Positions 1 to 8,890 of a DNA stretch of 64,000 bases are shown piece by piece. Origin of the DNA: Pseudarthrobacter albicanus. GTDB lineage: Bacteria > Actinomycetota > Actinomycetes > Actinomycetales > Micrococcaceae. The stretch lies in contig NZ_JAGPOT010000031.1 of the NCBI RefSeq assembly GCF_018224015.1, forward strand, positions 16,852 through 80,851, read 5' to 3'. Under the pieces are notes generated by a model. That model did not search any database and was not told the origin of the DNA. It was given only the letters and a program-made list of their open reading frames with translations. The stretch's first letter is position 1. Each line of letters starts with the position of its first letter. The translations under genes and the position numbers were made by a program.

Positions 1-1
1 G

Positions 2-757
2 ATCCTGCAATGGACCACCCTGGCAGTCTGCGGCATCGTCGCGCTCGCCCGCATTCCGAGTGCGGTGCGGGGGCATAACAGGTCTCTTTTCTTCCTCTTC
101 CTGTTGATGACGCTGGCCACCCTTTTGAGCATTGCTGCACCCTATGAGGCGGCCGACCACGTCCTGGGCGGCACGAACCTGGCCAACCTCGTCCTCCGCT
201 TCCTCATTTTCGCCTGCGTGTTCATCCTCGGGTTCAGGGTCGCCCGGGGCTTCGGCGCGAAGGATGCCCTCCGGCTCATCACCGGCCCTGTCGGACTGGC
301 GGTGCTGGGATTTTCGTCGCTGGCGGTCGTCATTGTCTTCCTCATGATGGACACCGCCGGCTCGTCAGCCGGGCTCGCCGAGGTCGCCGGCAAAGACGCC
401 AGGAACGCCGCGTTGGTGGAATTCTACGGGGCTGCCGGACGCCTGTACCCCGCGTATGTCACTTTGGCCCTTTTGCCGGCAATGGTGCGGACGCTCGCCA
501 GCAGGCTGCCCGCCCACGTGCGATTCAGCGCTGGCTTGCTGGCTGTTGGTTCCATCGCCATCACCCTCAGCCTGCTGTCTCCGGTGATTCCTCCTGCCCT
601 GGGATTTCTGCGGTTCATCTTCAACTACACTGCCATCCTGTGCCTCGTGCTGGGCCTCGCCCTGATCTGGCTCGGGAGCATCATGGCCAGGGGGACGGCA
701 AGGCAGAAGACGGCGCCCGTCAAAATATCACGACACAACCATTCACAAAATCATTAG
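2..757 (+). CDS. Multi-pass membrane protein, 5'-truncated by window edge
   Basis: The reading frame is already open at base 2, so the N-terminus lies outside the window. The first residues (ILQWTTLAVCGIVALAR) line up with the start of the next gene (953-1723), so only a few residues are missing. Some six or seven hydrophobic stretches and very few charged loops point to an integral membrane protein. Both proteins share the blocks PYEA-D-LLGG-N near residue 50 and DT-GSSAGL near residue 120, so they are tandem paralogs. They recall the actinobacterial MAB_1171c-type putative transporters, but I cannot confirm that. A stem-loop follows the gene. The function is unknown. Confidence 0.7.
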   Translation: MLQWTTLAVCGIVALARIPSAVRGHNRSLFFLFLLMTLATLLSIAAPYEAADHVLGGTNLANLVLRFLIFACVFILGFRVARGFGAKDALRLITGPVGLAVLGFSSLAVVIVFLMMDTAGSSAGLAEVAGKDARNAALVEFYGAAGRLYPAYVTLALLPAMVRTLASRLPAHVRFSAGLLAVGSIAITLSLLSPVIPPALGFLRFIFNYTAILCLVLGLALIWLGSIMARGTARQKTAPVKISRHNHSQNH

Positions 758-857
758 ACCGTGAGAGAATCATGAATGTGTGAAAACGGGGATCGCTTCG
801 TGAACGGAATTTAGCCGTGCGACGCCGATGCAGCCGTCCAAGCGCCATTGGGGGGAT

Positions 858-891
858 GAGTGGTAGCGGTCCGGGAGGACCGCTACCACTC
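858..891. terminator. Strong hairpin, probable intrinsic terminator
   Basis: Two perfect 15-bp arms (858-872 and 877-891) surround a 4-base loop GGGA. A short T-run (898-900) follows on the plus strand. It lies between the two tandem membrane paralogs and probably ends transcription of the first. Confidence 0.75.
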
Positions 892-952
892 AGCCTGTTT
901 AACGGGGCTTTCGCCAGCACCGCCGGGCTGGGGGCTGTGAGACAATCCGGCC

Positions 953-1723
953 ATGGCAATACTTGAATGGACCACGCTGATCGTCTGTGGCGTGGTGCTT
1001 CTCGTCCGCGTTCCGGACGCCATTCAAGGCCGAAACAGGATCGTTTTCGGAATATTACTGCTGGCGACGCTGTGCAGCTTTCTCAGTGTCCCCGGCCCCT
1101 ATGAGGCCATAGACCGTCTGCTGGGAGGCTGGAACGCGACCGATCTCATCCGGCGATATCTCATCTTCGCCACGGTATTGCTGGTCGGGCTGCGGGTCAC
1201 CACGGGACTGGCTGCCGTCCGCGGCCACCGGCTCGTTGCCGGCACGACGGGACGTTGGGCGCTTGGACTCAGCTGTCTGGCCGTGGCCGTGACCTTCTTC
1301 CTGATGGACACGCGGGGGTCATCGGCCGGGCTGCTGGGAGTTTCGGACAGCGGAGGACGGAACGCCGGCCTCGTCCCCTATTACGCCGCTGCCGGCCGCA
1401 CGTACCCGGCATTCGTCTCGCTCTTCCTCATGCCCCCGTTGCTCGCCACCGTCAGGAGCCGGCTGCCCCGGCTGGTCCGGATCGGGGCCCTCCTGATGTT
1501 GATTGGCGCCCTTTGCGCTGCCCTGAGCGTGCCGGCTTCCTTGGCACCGGATGCGTGGGACCTCGCACAGTATGTCGTCAATTACGCGGCCGTCCTGGGC
1601 TATGTCCTGGGCCTCGCCCTGTTCTGGTTCTCGGGGCTGATGGCCCAGCGGCCCCGCAGCCCGCGCGCAGCCCTGCACGGGCACGGACTGCACGGGCACG
1701 GACTGCACAGAAACGGACGATGA
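953..1723 (+). CDS. Multi-pass membrane protein, paralog of the preceding gene
   Basis: A 256-residue integral membrane protein with about seven predicted membrane segments, roughly at residues 5-22, 31-50, 66-84, 99-117, 144-165, 174-195 and 205-228. It shares with its upstream neighbour the N-terminal WTT motif, PYEA-D-LLGG, DTRGSSAGL and a YAAAGR-YPA motif near residue 145. The neighbour can be read as a second copy made by tandem duplication. The C-terminus carries a 15-nt repeat (1673-1708) that adds Gly-His-Gly-Leu units, giving a His-rich tail absent from the first copy. It may be a transporter-like protein of the MAB_1171c type. This is a resemblance only. Confidence 0.7.
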   Translation: MAILEWTTLIVCGVVLLVRVPDAIQGRNRIVFGILLLATLCSFLSVPGPYEAIDRLLGGWNATDLIRRYLIFATVLLVGLRVTTGLAAVRGHRLVAGTTGRWALGLSCLAVAVTFFLMDTRGSSAGLLGVSDSGGRNAGLVPYYAAAGRTYPAFVSLFLMPPLLATVRSRLPRLVRIGALLMLIGALCAALSVPASLAPDAWDLAQYVVNYAAVLGYVLGLALFWFSGLMAQRPRSPRAALHGHGLHGHGLHRNGR

Positions 1724-1754
1724 TCCTGTCCGAAACCGGCTGCCTCCCCCGCTC

Positions 1755-4700
1755 TCAGCGCACAAACCTCACGGTCACCAGCTGGAAGGGCCGGAGCACC
1801 AGCTCCGCCGAATCCCGGCCGGCCGTCACCCCCGGGGCAGCCACCGGGCGCTCCAGCAGATCCACGGTATGGATACCCGTGACGTCGAAGTTGGCTCGCA
1901 GCTGTCCGGCTGACCGTTCCCCCAGGGACTCGTAGAGGCGCACGATCACATCGCCGGAGCCGTCCTCCGCCAGCTTGACAGCCTCGATGACAAGGCCGGT
2001 GCCGGAGACCGTGAACAGCGGTTCAACCCCGTGGTCACCCTTGACCACGCGCGGTGCCAGATTGGTGCGGTAGCCCTCCTCGACGGCGTCGGCGATGCCC
2101 GCGCCGGGCCTGATGGTCACTGTCAGCTCGTGGTGGCCGCGGTCCGCACCGGGATCCGGGAATCGGGCCGCCCTCAGGAGCGAGACGCGCACCGTCGTGG
2201 TCGTCCCGCCGTCGGCCTCCCTGATGCTGCGGGTGACGTCGTGGCCGTAGCTGGAGGCGTTGGAGACCGCCACCCCGTAGCCCGGCTCGGCGACATGGAT
2301 CCACCGGTGCGCGCAGATCTCGAACTTCGCCGCTTCCCAGGAGGTGTTGAGGTGGGTGGGACGGAACACGTGCCCGAACTGCGTCTCCGAGGCCGAGCGG
2401 TCCGCCCGGACGTCGAGCGGGAAGCCGAGCTTGAGCAGTTTTTCGTTTTCCTGCCAGTCCACCGCCGTGGTAATCGTCAGGGACGCCGCGGCCGGCTCCA
2501 GGACGATCCGCTGGGTCACCGCCGAGGAGCCGGCCAGCCGTTCCACCACGACGGCGGGTGTGCTTTCCCCTCTGCTTTCCCTCCGGGCGCCCTCCCCGCC
2601 GGGGCACCGTTCCAGGGTCACCGAGCGGGCGCCGGTCAGCGCGACGACGTTCCGGCGGTAGAACGCGTCGATGTCCCAGGCATCCCATTCGTTGGGGGTG
2701 TCCCGGTGCAGTTCCAGGAGGTTGCCCGGCGCCCCCGGCGCGATGGCCTCACGTCCGCTGGCGTAATCGGTGAGCGATGCCAGCAGGCCGTCCGCGTCCA
2801 CCACGGCGCGGATGATGCCGTTGTCCAGGATGTACCCGCCCGCGGACCCGGTCACGGACACCGGCTGTCCGGGACGGACCGGCTCGGCCGCGGCCAGGGC
2901 GGGAACGCCCTGGCGCTCGTGCGGAGCGGCGTTGAGCAGGAAGTCCCGGCCGCCGGTGCCCACCAGCGCGGCCGCAGCGCCGGCGATGATTGCTTCGAGC
3001 CCTTCCGCGACGGCGGCGTAGTTCTGCTCGGCGTCCTGGTGGACCCAGGCGATGGCGCTCCCGGCGAGGATGTCGTGGAACTGCTGCAGCAGCACCAGGC
3101 GCCAGAGCCGCTTGAGCTCGGCGGCCGGGTAGCTGCGGCCGGCACGCACCGCGGCGGTGGCGCACCACAGCTCGGCTTCCCGGAGCAGGTGCTCGCTGCG
3201 CCGGTTCCCCAGCTTGGTCCTGGCCTGGCTGGTGTAGGTCCCGCGGTGCAGCTCGAGGTACAGCTCCCCCACCCAGACGGGGAGGGACTCGTAGTCCGCC
3301 TGGGCCCGGGCGAAGAAGCTCGCGGCCGTGCCGATCTGCACCTGCGGGGAGCCTTCCAGATCCGCGGTGCGGCGGGCGGCGGCCAGCATCTCCCGGGTCG
3401 GGCCGCCGCCGCCGTCGCCGTAACCGAACGGGAGCAGGGAGATGGTTCCCCGGCCGTGGTCCCGGTAGTTCCGTTCCGCGTGGGCCAGCTCCCTGCCGCT
3501 GAGCTCGGAGCTGTAGGTGTCCGCCGGGGGGAAGTGGGTGAACAGCCGGGTGCCGTCGATTCCCTCCCAGTTGAAGGTGTGGTGCGGCATGGCGTTGACC
3601 TGGTTCCAGGAGATCTTCTGGGTCAGGAACCACCGGCTGCCGGCGGCCTTCACGATCTGTGGCATCGCCGCCGAGTACCCGAAGGTGTCGGGGAGCCACG
3701 CCTCCTGGCATTCGACGCCGAACTCCGCCAGGAAGAAGGCCTTGCCTTCGAGGAACTGGCGGGCCATGGCCTCGCCGCCGGGCATGTTGGAGTCCGCCTC
3801 GACCCACATGCCGCCGACCGGGACAAACTGGCCGGTTTTGACCTTGTCCCGGATGCGGCCGAACAGCTCCGGATAGGATTCCTTGATCCAGGCGAACTGC
3901 TGGGCGGAGGAGCAGGAAAACACGAGCTCCGGGTGCTCCTCCATCAGTGCCACCACGTTGGCGAACGTCCTGGCGCACTTGCGGATGGTCTCCCGCACGG
4001 GCCACAGCCAGGCGGCGTCGATGTGCGCGTGTCCGGTGGCCAGCAGCTGATGGGCGGAGGCGTAGGCCGGCCGTGCCAGAACGCCGGCCAGGGCCGCACG
4101 GCCGGCGCCGGCCGTGCCGGGGACGTCCTCCGGGTCCAGGGTGTCCAGCATCCGTTCGAGCGCGCGCAGGATCTCGTGGCGGCGGGGCAGGTCCAGGGGC
4201 AGCTCGTGCATGAGTCCGCGTAAGGTCCAGGTGTCCTGCAGCAGCTCCCAGACAGTCTCGTTGAGCTCCGCAATGACGATCCGCCCGAGCCGGTATTTCG
4301 GTTCGCTGCCCGAGGTCGCCTTGTCGCCATACGGCGTGGCCGCGAACGTCCAGCCCTGCGCCAGATCGGGGTTCGCCGCCGCCTCGACGTAGAAGTCAAC
4401 GGAGCTGCCGCCGCCGAGGAGCTTCGCCGGGACGTACTCGTTCCGCGGGGAGATGGCTTTGATGATGGTCCCGTCCGGCCGCCAGGCGATGCCCTCGCAT
4501 TGGAACCCCGGCAGGTCCGCGCTGAAGCCCAGGTCCACCAGGATTTCCACCGCGGTCCCCGGCGCCGTGCCCCACGAGTCCGGCACGTCCCCCTGCAGGC
4601 GCAGCCACTTGGTGCTCCAGGGCGGACCCCAGGCGGCGCCGTGTTCCTGGTGTGTGAACTCCTGCCGGAGGGCCTCCCCCACCGGCACCGGCTCGCCGGG

Positions 4701-4814
4701 CACGTCCCAGCTGCTCAGCGCCAGCGGGACGCTGCGCGGATACACCGCCGGCATGATCCGGTCGCGCAGGAAGCGGTCCAGCCGGACTTCCGTAAGACGG
4801 CGGTCGTCGTGCAA
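1755..4814 (-). CDS. Glycoside hydrolase family 38 alpha-mannosidase
   Basis: A 1019-residue protein of the usual length for cytosolic class II alpha-mannosidases, which remove alpha-linked mannose with retention of configuration. The zinc-binding HAHIDAAWLWP motif lies near residue 260. The catalytic nucleophile region GGMWVEADSNMPGGE is near residue 340, with the Asp of EADS as predicted nucleophile. The middle three-helix and C-terminal beta-sandwich domains follow. There is no signal peptide, so it should act on imported or endogenous mannosides. The start is TTG at 4814, chosen because GAGG sits six bases upstream. fdhD is upstream on the same strand, 110 bp away. A 6+6 palindrome in that gap may be an operator. 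Confidence 0.92.
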   Translation of the reverse strand: MHDDRRLTEVRLDRFLRDRIMPAVYPRSVPLALSSWDVPGEPVPVGEALRQEFTHQEHGAAWGPPWSTKWLRLQGDVPDSWGTAPGTAVEILVDLGFSADLPGFQCEGIAWRPDGTIIKAISPRNEYVPAKLLGGGSSVDFYVEAAANPDLAQGWTFAATPYGDKATSGSEPKYRLGRIVIAELNETVWELLQDTWTLRGLMHELPLDLPRRHEILRALERMLDTLDPEDVPGTAGAGRAALAGVLARPAYASAHQLLATGHAHIDAAWLWPVRETIRKCARTFANVVALMEEHPELVFSCSSAQQFAWIKESYPELFGRIRDKVKTGQFVPVGGMWVEADSNMPGGEAMARQFLEGKAFFLAEFGVECQEAWLPDTFGYSAAMPQIVKAAGSRWFLTQKISWNQVNAMPHHTFNWEGIDGTRLFTHFPPADTYSSELSGRELAHAERNYRDHGRGTISLLPFGYGDGGGGPTREMLAAARRTADLEGSPQVQIGTAASFFARAQADYESLPVWVGELYLELHRGTYTSQARTKLGNRRSEHLLREAELWCATAAVRAGRSYPAAELKRLWRLVLLQQFHDILAGSAIAWVHQDAEQNYAAVAEGLEAIIAGAAAALVGTGGRDFLLNAAPHERQGVPALAAAEPVRPGQPVSVTGSAGGYILDNGIIRAVVDADGLLASLTDYASGREAIAPGAPGNLLELHRDTPNEWDAWDIDAFYRRNVVALTGARSVTLERCPGGEGARRESRGESTPAVVVERLAGSSAVTQRIVLEPAAASLTITTAVDWQENEKLLKLGFPLDVRADRSASETQFGHVFRPTHLNTSWEAAKFEICAHRWIHVAEPGYGVAVSNASSYGHDVTRSIREADGGTTTTVRVSLLRAARFPDPGADRGHHELTVTIRPGAGIADAVEEGYRTNLAPRVVKGDHGVEPLFTVSGTGLVIEAVKLAEDGSGDVIVRLYESLGERSAGQLRANFDVTGIHTVDLLERPVAAPGVTAGRDSAELVLRPFQLVTVRFVR

Positions 4815-4850
4815 TGTGATCCTCGTTAGCGCCGGGGACGAAGCTGTAAC

Positions 4851-4865
4851 CCATCGAACCGATGG
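4851..4865. promoter_or_regulatory. Palindrome upstream of alpha-mannosidase gene
   Basis: CCATCG-AAC-CGATGG is a perfect 6-bp inverted repeat with a 3-base centre, 37 bp ahead of the mannosidase start. Such a site fits a dimeric sugar-responsive repressor. No regulator gene is adjacent, so this is a suggestion only. Confidence 0.35.
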
Positions 4866-4924
4866 CTACAACCTACTCCCGGCCACTCCCCCGGCCAAGG
4901 ACGTCCGCTGGCCGGGAAGGTCCG

Positions 4925-5797
4925 CTAACCGGGGAGTTCCGCCGGGACGCTTACCCTTCCCTCGCCGGCGTAGACATTCAGGGAAGTCCCGCGGCTGAAG
5001 CCGGCCAGGGTCATCCCGCTGGCCTCCGCCAGCTCGACGGCCAGGCTGGAGGGCGCGCTGACCGCGGCGAGCACCGGGATCCCGGCCAGCGAGGCTTTCT
5101 GGACCAGCTCGAACGACGCCCTTCCCGATACCTGCAGCACTGTGCCGGTCAGCGGCAGGAGACCCTCACGCAAGGCCCAGCCGACCACCTTGTCGACGGC
5201 GTTGTGGCGCCCCACGTCTTCACGCAGGCAGAGCAGCTCGGCGGAGCCGTCGTCGGCGATCCGGAAGAGTCCGGCGGCGTGCACGCCGCCGGTGGCGTCG
5301 AAGACCGCCTGGGACTCCCGGAGCAGCCCCGGGAGGGCGGCCAGCGTCCGGACCGGGAGCACCAGCGGGTCCGAGGCAGGGCTGAAGTGCGAGGACTTGC
5401 GCACCGCTTCGATCGAATCGGTGCCGCAGATGCCGCAGGAGCTGGAGGTGTAGACGTTCCGGCCGGTCTCCGGGCGCACGACGTCGGGCCGCAGCTGGGC
5501 CTCCACGACGTTGAACGTCTGGACCCCGTCCTCGTCTTCGCCGGCGCAGAACCGCAGCGAGACAAGCTGCTCGGGACTCCAGATGACCCCCTCGGACACC
5601 AGGAACCCCGCCACGAGGTCGAAGTCGTGGCCCGGGGTGCGCATGGTGACGGAGAAGGAGAGCTGGCCCAGCCGGATTTCCAGGGGTTCCTCCACGGCGA
5701 GCACGTCCTCCCGGTGGCGGACCGGGAATTCGAGGGCCTGGGGTGAGCCGTCGAGGACAAATTTGTGCACCTTGCGGCGCTGTGTCAAACGGCCCAT
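4925..5797 (-). CDS. fdhD: Formate dehydrogenase accessory sulfurtransferase FdhD
   Basis: A 290-residue protein of the FdhD family, which passes sulfur from a cysteine desulfurase to the molybdenum cofactor of formate dehydrogenase in the cytoplasm. The conserved cysteine pair is in SSSCGICGTDS near residue 120. The motifs GGVHAAGLF, REDVGRHNAVDKV and SGRASFELVQKA are all present in order. The ATG at 5797 has AGGAG six bases upstream. No formate dehydrogenase subunit gene lies in the window, but a molybdenum-cofactor cluster (moeA/mobA) occurs about 15 kb away, consistent with a molybdoenzyme-using cell. Confidence 0.95.
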   Translation of the reverse strand: MGRLTQRRKVHKFVLDGSPQALEFPVRHREDVLAVEEPLEIRLGQLSFSVTMRTPGHDFDLVAGFLVSEGVIWSPEQLVSLRFCAGEDEDGVQTFNVVEAQLRPDVVRPETGRNVYTSSSCGICGTDSIEAVRKSSHFSPASDPLVLPVRTLAALPGLLRESQAVFDATGGVHAAGLFRIADDGSAELLCLREDVGRHNAVDKVVGWALREGLLPLTGTVLQVSGRASFELVQKASLAGIPVLAAVSAPSSLAVELAEASGMTLAGFSRGTSLNVYAGEGRVSVPAELPG

Positions 5798-5979
5798 CCG
5801 GTACTCCTAACCAAATTGTTGTGCGGATCTTCCGCTGGATCCATCATTGCAAGAGCGGGCCCGGCAATCCAGCGGCCAGTTCCGCCTGTGCCTACTGTCT
5901 GGCGAGTGCCGAGCAGCTTGGGGGCACCCATGTCGTGGTCATCGGCGAAGCCAAACCGTCCAAGGCTAGAGTTCAGTGA

Positions 5980-6527
5980 GTGAATTCCCTGATCCCAGCC
6001 GGCGCGCACGCCTTCGTCGACGAATCCAAGTCGAAGGCCTACACCTTGGCCGCGACACTGATTGCGCCAGCCGACGTCGCCGCCGCCAGACGTGCGATCG
6101 CGGCCCTGTGCCGGGCAGGACAACGGAGGTCCACTTCAAGAGTGAGAGCGACAGTTCCAGGAAAGCGTTCCTGAACGGCGCCATCCAAGCGGGTCTCAGT
6201 ACCCGACTGCATGTCGCGAGGAACGTGCCGGACAAGGCTGCCAGGCATTTGTGTTTGGAGCGTCTGCTCGATGATCTGATGGCCGCAGGAGCAACAAGGC
6301 TTGTCCTCGAAAGCGACGAATCGCTGGAACAGGCAGACCGACGGATCATTGCAAAGCACCTGTTGGCACTCGGCACCGGTGAGGGTTTGCAATATATGCA
6401 CTGCAAACCACACGAGGAGCCGCTTCTGTGGGTCAGCGATGCCGTGGCCTGGTGCTATCAGAAGGGTGGGGACGGGATTAGAAGGGCAGCCCCGCTGGTC
6501 CAGGACATCGTCAACTGCGACCGTTAA
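5980..6527 (+). pseudogene. Frameshifted hypothetical protein (DUF3800-like)
   Basis: Two overlapping frames join into one continuous protein. The first runs from GTG 5980 (AFVDESKSKAYTLAATLI) to about GQRR at 6129. The second continues as VHFKSESDSSRKAFLNGA to the stop at 6525-6527. One base is missing after AGG at 6127-6129, where AGGG followed by TCC would restore the frame. The start with a DES motif resembles DUF3800-type proteins, and the C-terminus contains LLWVSDAVAWCYQKGG. The full product would be about 182 residues. The role is unknown. It could be a real pseudogene or a one-base sequencing error in a G-run. Confidence 0.6.
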
Positions 6528-6605
6528 ACAACGCGGGCCCGGCTCGTCATACCATCCGGAAGACTGCCAGACCCACTTCGCAGGGCTACGGCCCCTTGCA
6601 ACACT

Positions 6606-6947
6606 GATGCATACGTGGCATCGACCAGCCTCACCGACCCGAAGTGGGCGGGCACGACTGTCCTGACCGGCGACGTCGCCGCGGCCGTCGGTGATCTGAA
6701 GACGCATCAAGACGGCGAACTGCTGGTGCCCGGCAGCGGTGCCCTCGTCCCATGGCTGCTCGCCAACGGCCTGGTCGACCAGCTCGACCTCCTCATCTAT
6801 CCCGTCGTCGTCGGCCAGGGCACACGGCTGTTCCCCGATTCCGGTCCGGACACCGCGCTCGACCTGGTCAACTCGCGGACCACTTCCCGGGGCATAACCA
6901 TCCCAGTATCCACTTTTTTGGATATGGGGTTATGGAAACATATATAG
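6606..6947 (+). pseudogene. C-terminal fragment of RibD/dihydrofolate reductase-like protein
   Basis: An open frame carries the second half of a bacterial DHFR-like (RibD C-terminal) domain: YVASTSLTDPKWAGTTVL, then GELLVPGSGALVPWLLANGLVDQLDLLIYPVVVGQGTRLF with its typical G-G-L-W/L and PVVLG-G--LF pattern. The N-terminal half with the cofactor-binding start is missing. The last 20 residues do not match the family, as if the end had also been lost. The intact family is about 190 residues; some 105 remain. It lies in a zone of other broken genes. The GTG at 6615 is available but is not the original start. Confidence 0.65.
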
Positions 6948-7057
6948 GCGTTCTCTGCGCGCCGTGGCCGGATGCGGATCATCCGGCACAGATCCCGCAA
7001 CCGCCACCGCCAAATGCTGCCAGCAGGGGCATGCGAGTCCCTGGCGGTGCGGTTGTC

Positions 7058-7279
7058 TTAAGGCGTTTCCCAGCCGTCGGTTTCCGTGTATCTGGCAATC
7101 ACGTCACCATTTCCGAATGACGTGCTGACAGTGGCTGCGAACCGCAGCAGGGCCGTCCGGCAACCGGCCTCCCTGACGGCATCGGCGGCCCTGGCCAGGG
7201 CTTCCTCCCGGTTATCGCCGTCCACGGCTGAGCGGATGTCGGCATTCTGATTGATGGTGTATTCGACGTAGAACGGCAT
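7058..7279 (-). CDS. Small hypothetical protein
   Basis: A 73-residue product beginning MPFYVEYTINQN, with an alternating beta/alpha pattern and no membrane segment. An ATG six codons upstream (7297) is also possible. Neither start has a convincing ribosome-binding site. I chose 7279 because the protein-like sequence begins there. The C-terminus RYTETDGWETP looks natural. I do not recognise the family, and no neighbour suggests a job, since the flanking genes are fragments. Confidence 0.45.
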   Translation of the reverse strand: MPFYVEYTINQNADIRSAVDGDNREEALARAADAVREAGCRTALLRFAATVSTSFGNGDVIARYTETDGWETP

Positions 7280-7660
7280 GGCTGAAGCATTCCACATGCC
7301 ACGGAAGTAAGGACAGGCGAACGGGTGCCCGACGGCGACGCTGTCCTGGGTTCAGGCAGGCAGGCGGGCGGCGGTGCACTTCGGGGATTCCGGTGATGAC
7401 CGCGCAAAAGCCCGCATCGAACGGCCAAGCGGGCCGAATCCGCTCCCGGCGACCGTTGGCGGACTCGCCAGCAGACGGTCCTTCCGCGTATCTTGGTGGG
7501 GGCAACGTGTGGTGTGCTTCACATATCAAATGACGCGCTTCACATATGAAATGAAGAGATGGTCCTTTGCAAATCGGCAAAACCTGGATGCGGTGCCGCA
7601 TCCAGGACCCGGCGAGAGAATGTCGAACGCGGCCTGTTACCCGCGTTCAGGAGGATAACA
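7280..7660. other. Intergenic region, no gene seen
   Basis: About 380 bp without a supportable coding region. It holds an AT-richer stretch near 7505-7560 that contains two similar decamers (TTCACATATC and TTCACATATG) eleven bases apart, possibly part of a promoter for the DUF1508 gene. Confidence 0.4.
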
Positions 7661-8023
7661 ATGACCGGTACATTTGAACTCTTCACCGACGACACCATGT
7701 ATTTCAGATTCAGGCTCAGAGCCCCCGACGGAACCGTCGTGGCCATCTCCAGGCCGTTTTCCGACAAGTCGGCTGCTGTCGCCGGCATCAGCGCGGTGCG
7801 AGAGTATGCCGGCATGGGCCTGATCACCGATCTCTGCCCCGAAGTCCCCGCCAGCGGATCATCAACATGGCCTCCTGCCGCCGCCCTGAACACCACCCCG
7901 GTGCCCGCAGCGGGCCGTATCTCCCACCCGCCGCAGCCCACGGCGGGTACCCACCCGCCCGGAACATCCCGGCCCGCAGCTCCACGCCGCGTTTCCGCCG
8001 CCAGACCAAACAAGGTTGCCTGA
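7661..8023 (+). CDS. DUF1508 (YegP-like) domain protein with Pro/Ala-rich tail
   Basis: The first 55-60 residues (GTFELFTDDTMYFRFRLRAP, then GISAVREYA) match the YegP/DUF1508 repeat, a small beta-beta-alpha fold usually found as one or two copies in stress-related hypothetical proteins. The remaining 60 residues are rich in Pro, Ala, Thr and Arg and look unstructured. The ATG at 7661 has a perfect AGGAGG at 7649-7654, so the longer upstream frame is rejected. No signal peptide is visible. The flanks are gene remnants. The domain call is good but the function is unknown. Confidence 0.75.
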   Translation: MTGTFELFTDDTMYFRFRLRAPDGTVVAISRPFSDKSAAVAGISAVREYAGMGLITDLCPEVPASGSSTWPPAAALNTTPVPAAGRISHPPQPTAGTHPPGTSRPAAPRRVSAARPNKVA

Positions 8024-8328
8024 ACAGAGCCGGCCGCTGCTTTGGCCATCTCATTGCAGTCCGGCCCCACAGGTCAGGATCCCCGGCCGAATTGGGCCTG
8101 GCAGGCCAGGTCCCCGGGCCGGGAGCCCCGCTGACGCCGGGCCTGGACCGGCCGGGGCTGACGGTCCGGGGGCAGGGGTTCCCGGGCCGGGTGCAGTAAG
8201 CATGCTTGGTGATTTTTGCTTGTCTTCGCGGGAGCCCGAGGCGTAGCTTTGTGCAGGGAACACAGCGCAGAGGACCCGATGACCGGTCCCAATGGCGATC
8301 AGATTCATATGTCGGTTTTTGAGGCCCC

Positions 8329-8443
8329 CCACGTTGGCCGGATTGACTCCCGGCCCGTCCTTGAGTTCGAAGCTGGGATAGTCAATATCAATGACCTCCA
8401 CCTTGCCGGGCCCCTTGTAGGCAACGGCTTTGTTCCCTTCCAT
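8329..8443 (-). pseudogene. N-terminal remnant of glutathione-independent formaldehyde dehydrogenase
   Basis: The start MEGNKAVAYKGPGKVEVIDI followed by DGPGVNPANVG is the N-terminus of the zinc-dependent, glutathione-independent formaldehyde dehydrogenase (FdhA) family, normally about 400 residues. The match stops after about 38 codons near 8329. The frame then runs on through unrelated low-complexity sequence to 8051. The ATG at 8443 still has AGGAGG six bases upstream, so the translation start is intact although the gene has been cut. A deletion or recombination at about 8329 is inferred. Confidence 0.7.
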
Positions 8444-8890
8444 CTGTTTCCTCCTGGCGTCACGGGCCCTCCCTAATGAAGGGCCGGCTGTGATTCATGA
8501 AGCGTTTTGATGCGCCCTCCAAGGGCAGGCACAGGCGGCAGGCCAGACGGCGTCGTCAGTGCCTGGGTGGTGGGAGGGTGCCGCAGTCTAGATCGCCCGC
8601 CGCGGTGAGGTCTATGGTTCGCGGTGACTCAGGAAAGAATGCCCGCGCGGGGGGCCATTATTGGGGGTCTATCAAATTGCCGGTGGACGGCGCATCGTGG
8701 GTAGAAGGAAGGGGGTCCGTTGGCATGATCGATTTCGGAAGTCCGTCAGTACGTGCCTGAACTAGTTACGTGAACGGGAAGACTGATGCCCCTTGACGCG
8801 GCCAGGCTCCCGCTGATGAGGAGTGCCGCCGCGAGCGGTCTGCGGCGGTCCAGGAACTAGCGAGCATGGTTGGCCAACGGAGGTGGATCT
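8444..8890. other. Intergenic region, no gene seen
   Basis: About 450 bp between the formaldehyde dehydrogenase remnant and the debranching-enzyme gene. I find no frame with protein-like sequence. It must contain the promoter of the downstream gene, but no convincing -35/-10 pair stands out. Confidence 0.4.

Noticed and set aside
2031..4223. Long plus-strand open frame of 730 codons opposite the alpha-mannosidase
   Set aside because: It is antisense to a well-conserved enzyme, has the Gly/Pro/Arg-rich composition typical of a GC-rich shadow frame, and shows no motif.
8051..8443. 130-residue protein on the minus strand
   Set aside because: Only the first 38 residues are protein-like (formaldehyde dehydrogenase). 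The rest is low-complexity read-through, so it is listed as a remnant.
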